A DNA stretch of 6,550 nt. It comes from UBA11524 sp964464815. Lineage in GTDB: Bacteria; Bacillota; Clostridia; Christensenellales; Aristaeellaceae. Below are positions 5,040-6,550 of this stretch, in pieces (position 1 is the stretch's first letter; each line of letters starts with the position of its first letter). The stretch lies in assembly GCA_964464815.1 (NCBI GenBank), contig CAYXHF010000067.1:1-6550 (forward strand), given 5' to 3'. A program made the position numbers and the translations under genes. A model generated the notes under the pieces. That model made no database searches and was not told where the DNA came from. It saw only the letters and a program-made list of their open reading frames with translations.

Positions 5040-6550
5040 TTGGATCAGCATGAAAATATGCAGGACGCCACCAATCTGGGTGAAACGCCTGCCCCTCGCC
5101 GCCGTCGTTCGGCTATATACCATCAGGAGGAAAACGCTTCTGCTACCGTCGCAACGCCGGCGCAGAAGCCCGCTGTGCAGGTGAATATGCCCGCACAGCC
5201 CAGCAACGCGCAGGACAAGCCCGTGGAAAACGCACCGGCTTTCCAGAAGCGTGGCAATCAGCAGAGCATGAATCAGCCGCGGGTGAATATGCCGAAGCAA
5301 AACAATGCGCCCCAGCAGGGCAACACCACGGCACAGGGCAATGCACCGGCTTTTGCGAAGAAGGAGCCTGTGATGCCGCAGCAGACGCGCAAGATGGAGC
5401 CGACCAAGGTCGATGTTCCCAAGGCTGATGCGACCCGCGCCATGCCGCCGATTCGCAATATTCAGCCCCAGAGTGTGCCGACGCCCGGTGTGCCCAAGCC
5501 CGATGGAAAGGGCAACAGCCTGCCGAACCTGCGTCAGCCGCAGAATGTGGTGCGCCGTCCGGTCAATCTGGAAGGCATGCAGGACGTCAAGTCTCCTGCA
5601 CAGCGTCAGGAAGAGGCGCGTCAGCGCAGCAACCTGAACGTGAAGCAGATGGATGCCAAGCAGCACAGAGAACACCTGCAGGAGGAAATGCAGGCAGACA
5701 CCATGCCCGATATGCCCGATGAAGGCGCGAAGAAGGGCAAATCCGCGATTCTGGCGGTGGTGATTGCCATCTTGCTGCTGATTGGCGTGCTGGTCATTGG
5801 CCTGATGATGATTCCCGATGACAACACCGGTGCGCTGGGCCAGCTGAAGCAGAACGTGATGTCGCCCATCAACAATCTGCTGGGCAAAAATGAGCCGAAG
5901 CAGGAAGTGCCCACGGCCTCCGGCTTCACGGCGACGCTCAACAACACAACTGCACCGTATCAAATCACCTTCAATCTGGTGACGAGCAGCAACGTGACCG
6001 CTGTGCGTATCGCGGATGCACAGGGTAATCCCATGGAGGTTGCCACGCGTTTGCAGATTCCCAATGCGGACAACACCATTGTGTGGCTCTTTGAGCTGAC
6101 GATGGAGGAAGACTTCGCGGGCATTGTCGAAGCGCAGGTCTTCTGCGGTGACGCATGGGTGAACACGGGCCTCAAGCAGACGCTGACGCTCAGCAGTGAT
6201 GCACCGGCCTCGATTTCCAATGTCCCTTCGGGGTTCTTTACAGCAGCGACGAACAATCCGGCTCAGCCGGATGACGATGAACTGACCGCCGATTCCCACG
6301 AGGAACCGACGGTCAGCGTTGCAATAGAAGAGAATCCGACCGAAACGCCGAGTGAAGAGCCGACGGCCACGCCCACGCAGGCGCCCACTGAGGTGCCTAC
6401 GCCCGAGGCTGTGCCGACCGCCACGGAGGAGCCTGCCGCGCAGGTGCTGGTGACGCTTGCACCCACGGAAGTGCCGACCGCCACGCCGACGGTCGCGCCC
6501 ACGCAGGCACCCGAAGCAACGGAAGCGCCTGTGCCGGATGAAGAGGATGC
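5040..6550 (+). CDS. Single-pass membrane protein, TTG start, 3' end outside window
   Basis: The frame stays open for 503 codons to the window edge, and I do not recognise the family. Residues 1-235 look disordered, rich in Gln, Pro, Asn and Ala, with a basic patch PRRRRSAIYHQEE (19-31) and repeated short motifs: VNMP at 48-51 and 82-85, NAPAF at 64-68 and 101-105. Residues about 185-215 are charged and Gln-rich, possibly helical. One hydrophobic helix (about 236-258) follows KKGKS, so the positive-inside rule puts the N-terminal half in the cytoplasm. Outside, residues about 292-387 look like a small beta-rich domain with alternating hydrophobic residues (YQITFNLV, NTIVWLFELTM, GIVEAQVFCG). 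From about 423 onward the chain is Pro/Thr/Glu-rich, with PT-x-x-PT runs resembling a cell-wall-spanning spacer. A further domain may lie beyond the window. A wall-associated or sensor role is possible but unproven. Start evidence is the AAAGGAG site and the in-frame stop just upstream. Confidence 0.85.
   Translation, partial: MDQHENMQDATNLGETPAPRRRRSAIYHQEENASATVATPAQKPAVQVNMPAQPSNAQDKPVENAPAFQKRGNQQSMNQPRVNMPKQNNAPQQGNTTAQGNAPAFAKKEPVMPQQTRKMEPTKVDVPKADATRAMPPIRNIQPQSVPTPGVPKPDGKGNSLPNLRQPQNVVRRPVNLEGMQDVKSPAQRQEEARQRSNLNVKQMDAKQHREHLQEEMQADTMPDMPDEGAKKGKSAILAVVIAILLLIGVLVIGLMMIPDDNTGALGQLKQNVMSPINNLLGKNEPKQEVPTASGFTATLNNTTAPYQITFNLVTSSNVTAVRIADAQGNPMEVATRLQIPNADNTIVWLFELTMEEDFAGIVEAQVFCGDAWVNTGLKQTLTLSSDAPASISNVPSGFFTAATNNPAQPDDDELTADSHEEPTVSVAIEENPTETPSEEPTATPTQAPTEVPTPEAVPTATEEPAAQVLVTLAPTEVPTATPTVAPTQAPEATEAPVPDEED
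6371..6508 (+). repeat. Degenerate Pro/Thr-coding DNA repeats
   Basis: Within the Pro/Thr-rich tail the 15-mer GTGCCGACCGCCACG occurs at 6411-6425 and 6471-6485, exactly 60 bp apart. GCCCACGCAGGC occurs at 6371-6382 and 6497-6508. These encode VPTAT and PTQA units. The repeats suggest growth of the spacer by in-frame duplication, and the tract may vary in length between strains. Confidence 0.7.

Noticed and set aside
4971..6299. 442-codon open frame on the minus strand opposite the membrane protein
   Set aside because: Its codons are in exact register with the sense codons, so a stop would need sense TTA, CTA or TCA, which this GC-rich gene avoids. The translation is His/Arg/Leu-rich and runs across the promoter. 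It is a shadow.

Overview
The window looks like chromosome from a moderately GC-rich anaerobic Bacillota (Clostridia-like) bacterium, probably gut-associated. This is inferred from strong AGGAG-type ribosome binding sites, consensus-like -35/-10 promoters with 17-bp spacers, a ferredoxin-type DUF362 protein, cytoplasmic glycosidases and a membrane protein with a Pro/Thr-rich tail. No marker gene allows a firmer placement.

Layout. Positions 1-351 hold no convincing gene. They carry two nearly identical 65-bp direct repeats (1-65 and 268-332) built from small hairpins. A GH43-like five-bladed propeller glycosidase is encoded on the minus strand (352-1278). A 362-bp divergent intergenic region follows, with a good promoter for each side and a perfect 17-bp palindrome just after the plus-strand promoter. 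A GH42 beta-galactosidase (1641-3605, plus) converges on a DUF362 protein with two 4Fe-4S clusters (3663-4832, minus). A strong nested hairpin between them can stop transcription from both sides. After a second divergent promoter region (4833-5039), a large single-pass membrane protein begins at a TTG codon (5040) and runs off the right edge. It has a Gln/Pro/Asn-rich N-terminal half, one membrane helix, a small outer domain and a Pro/Thr/Glu-rich tail.

How the genes fit together. The two glycosidases lack signal peptides, so they probably act in the cytoplasm on imported short oligosaccharides. A GH42 beside a GH43-like enzyme fits removal of galactose and arabinose (or similar) units from plant galactan or arabinogalactan fragments. 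That link is inference: the two genes are divergent, each has its own promoter, and no transporter or regulator gene is in view. The DUF362 protein and the membrane protein have no evident link to sugar use.

No clearly new multi-gene system is visible. The points most worth following up are the triple-hairpin repeat, the palindrome at the GH42 promoter, and the TTG-started membrane protein, which I cannot assign to a family.
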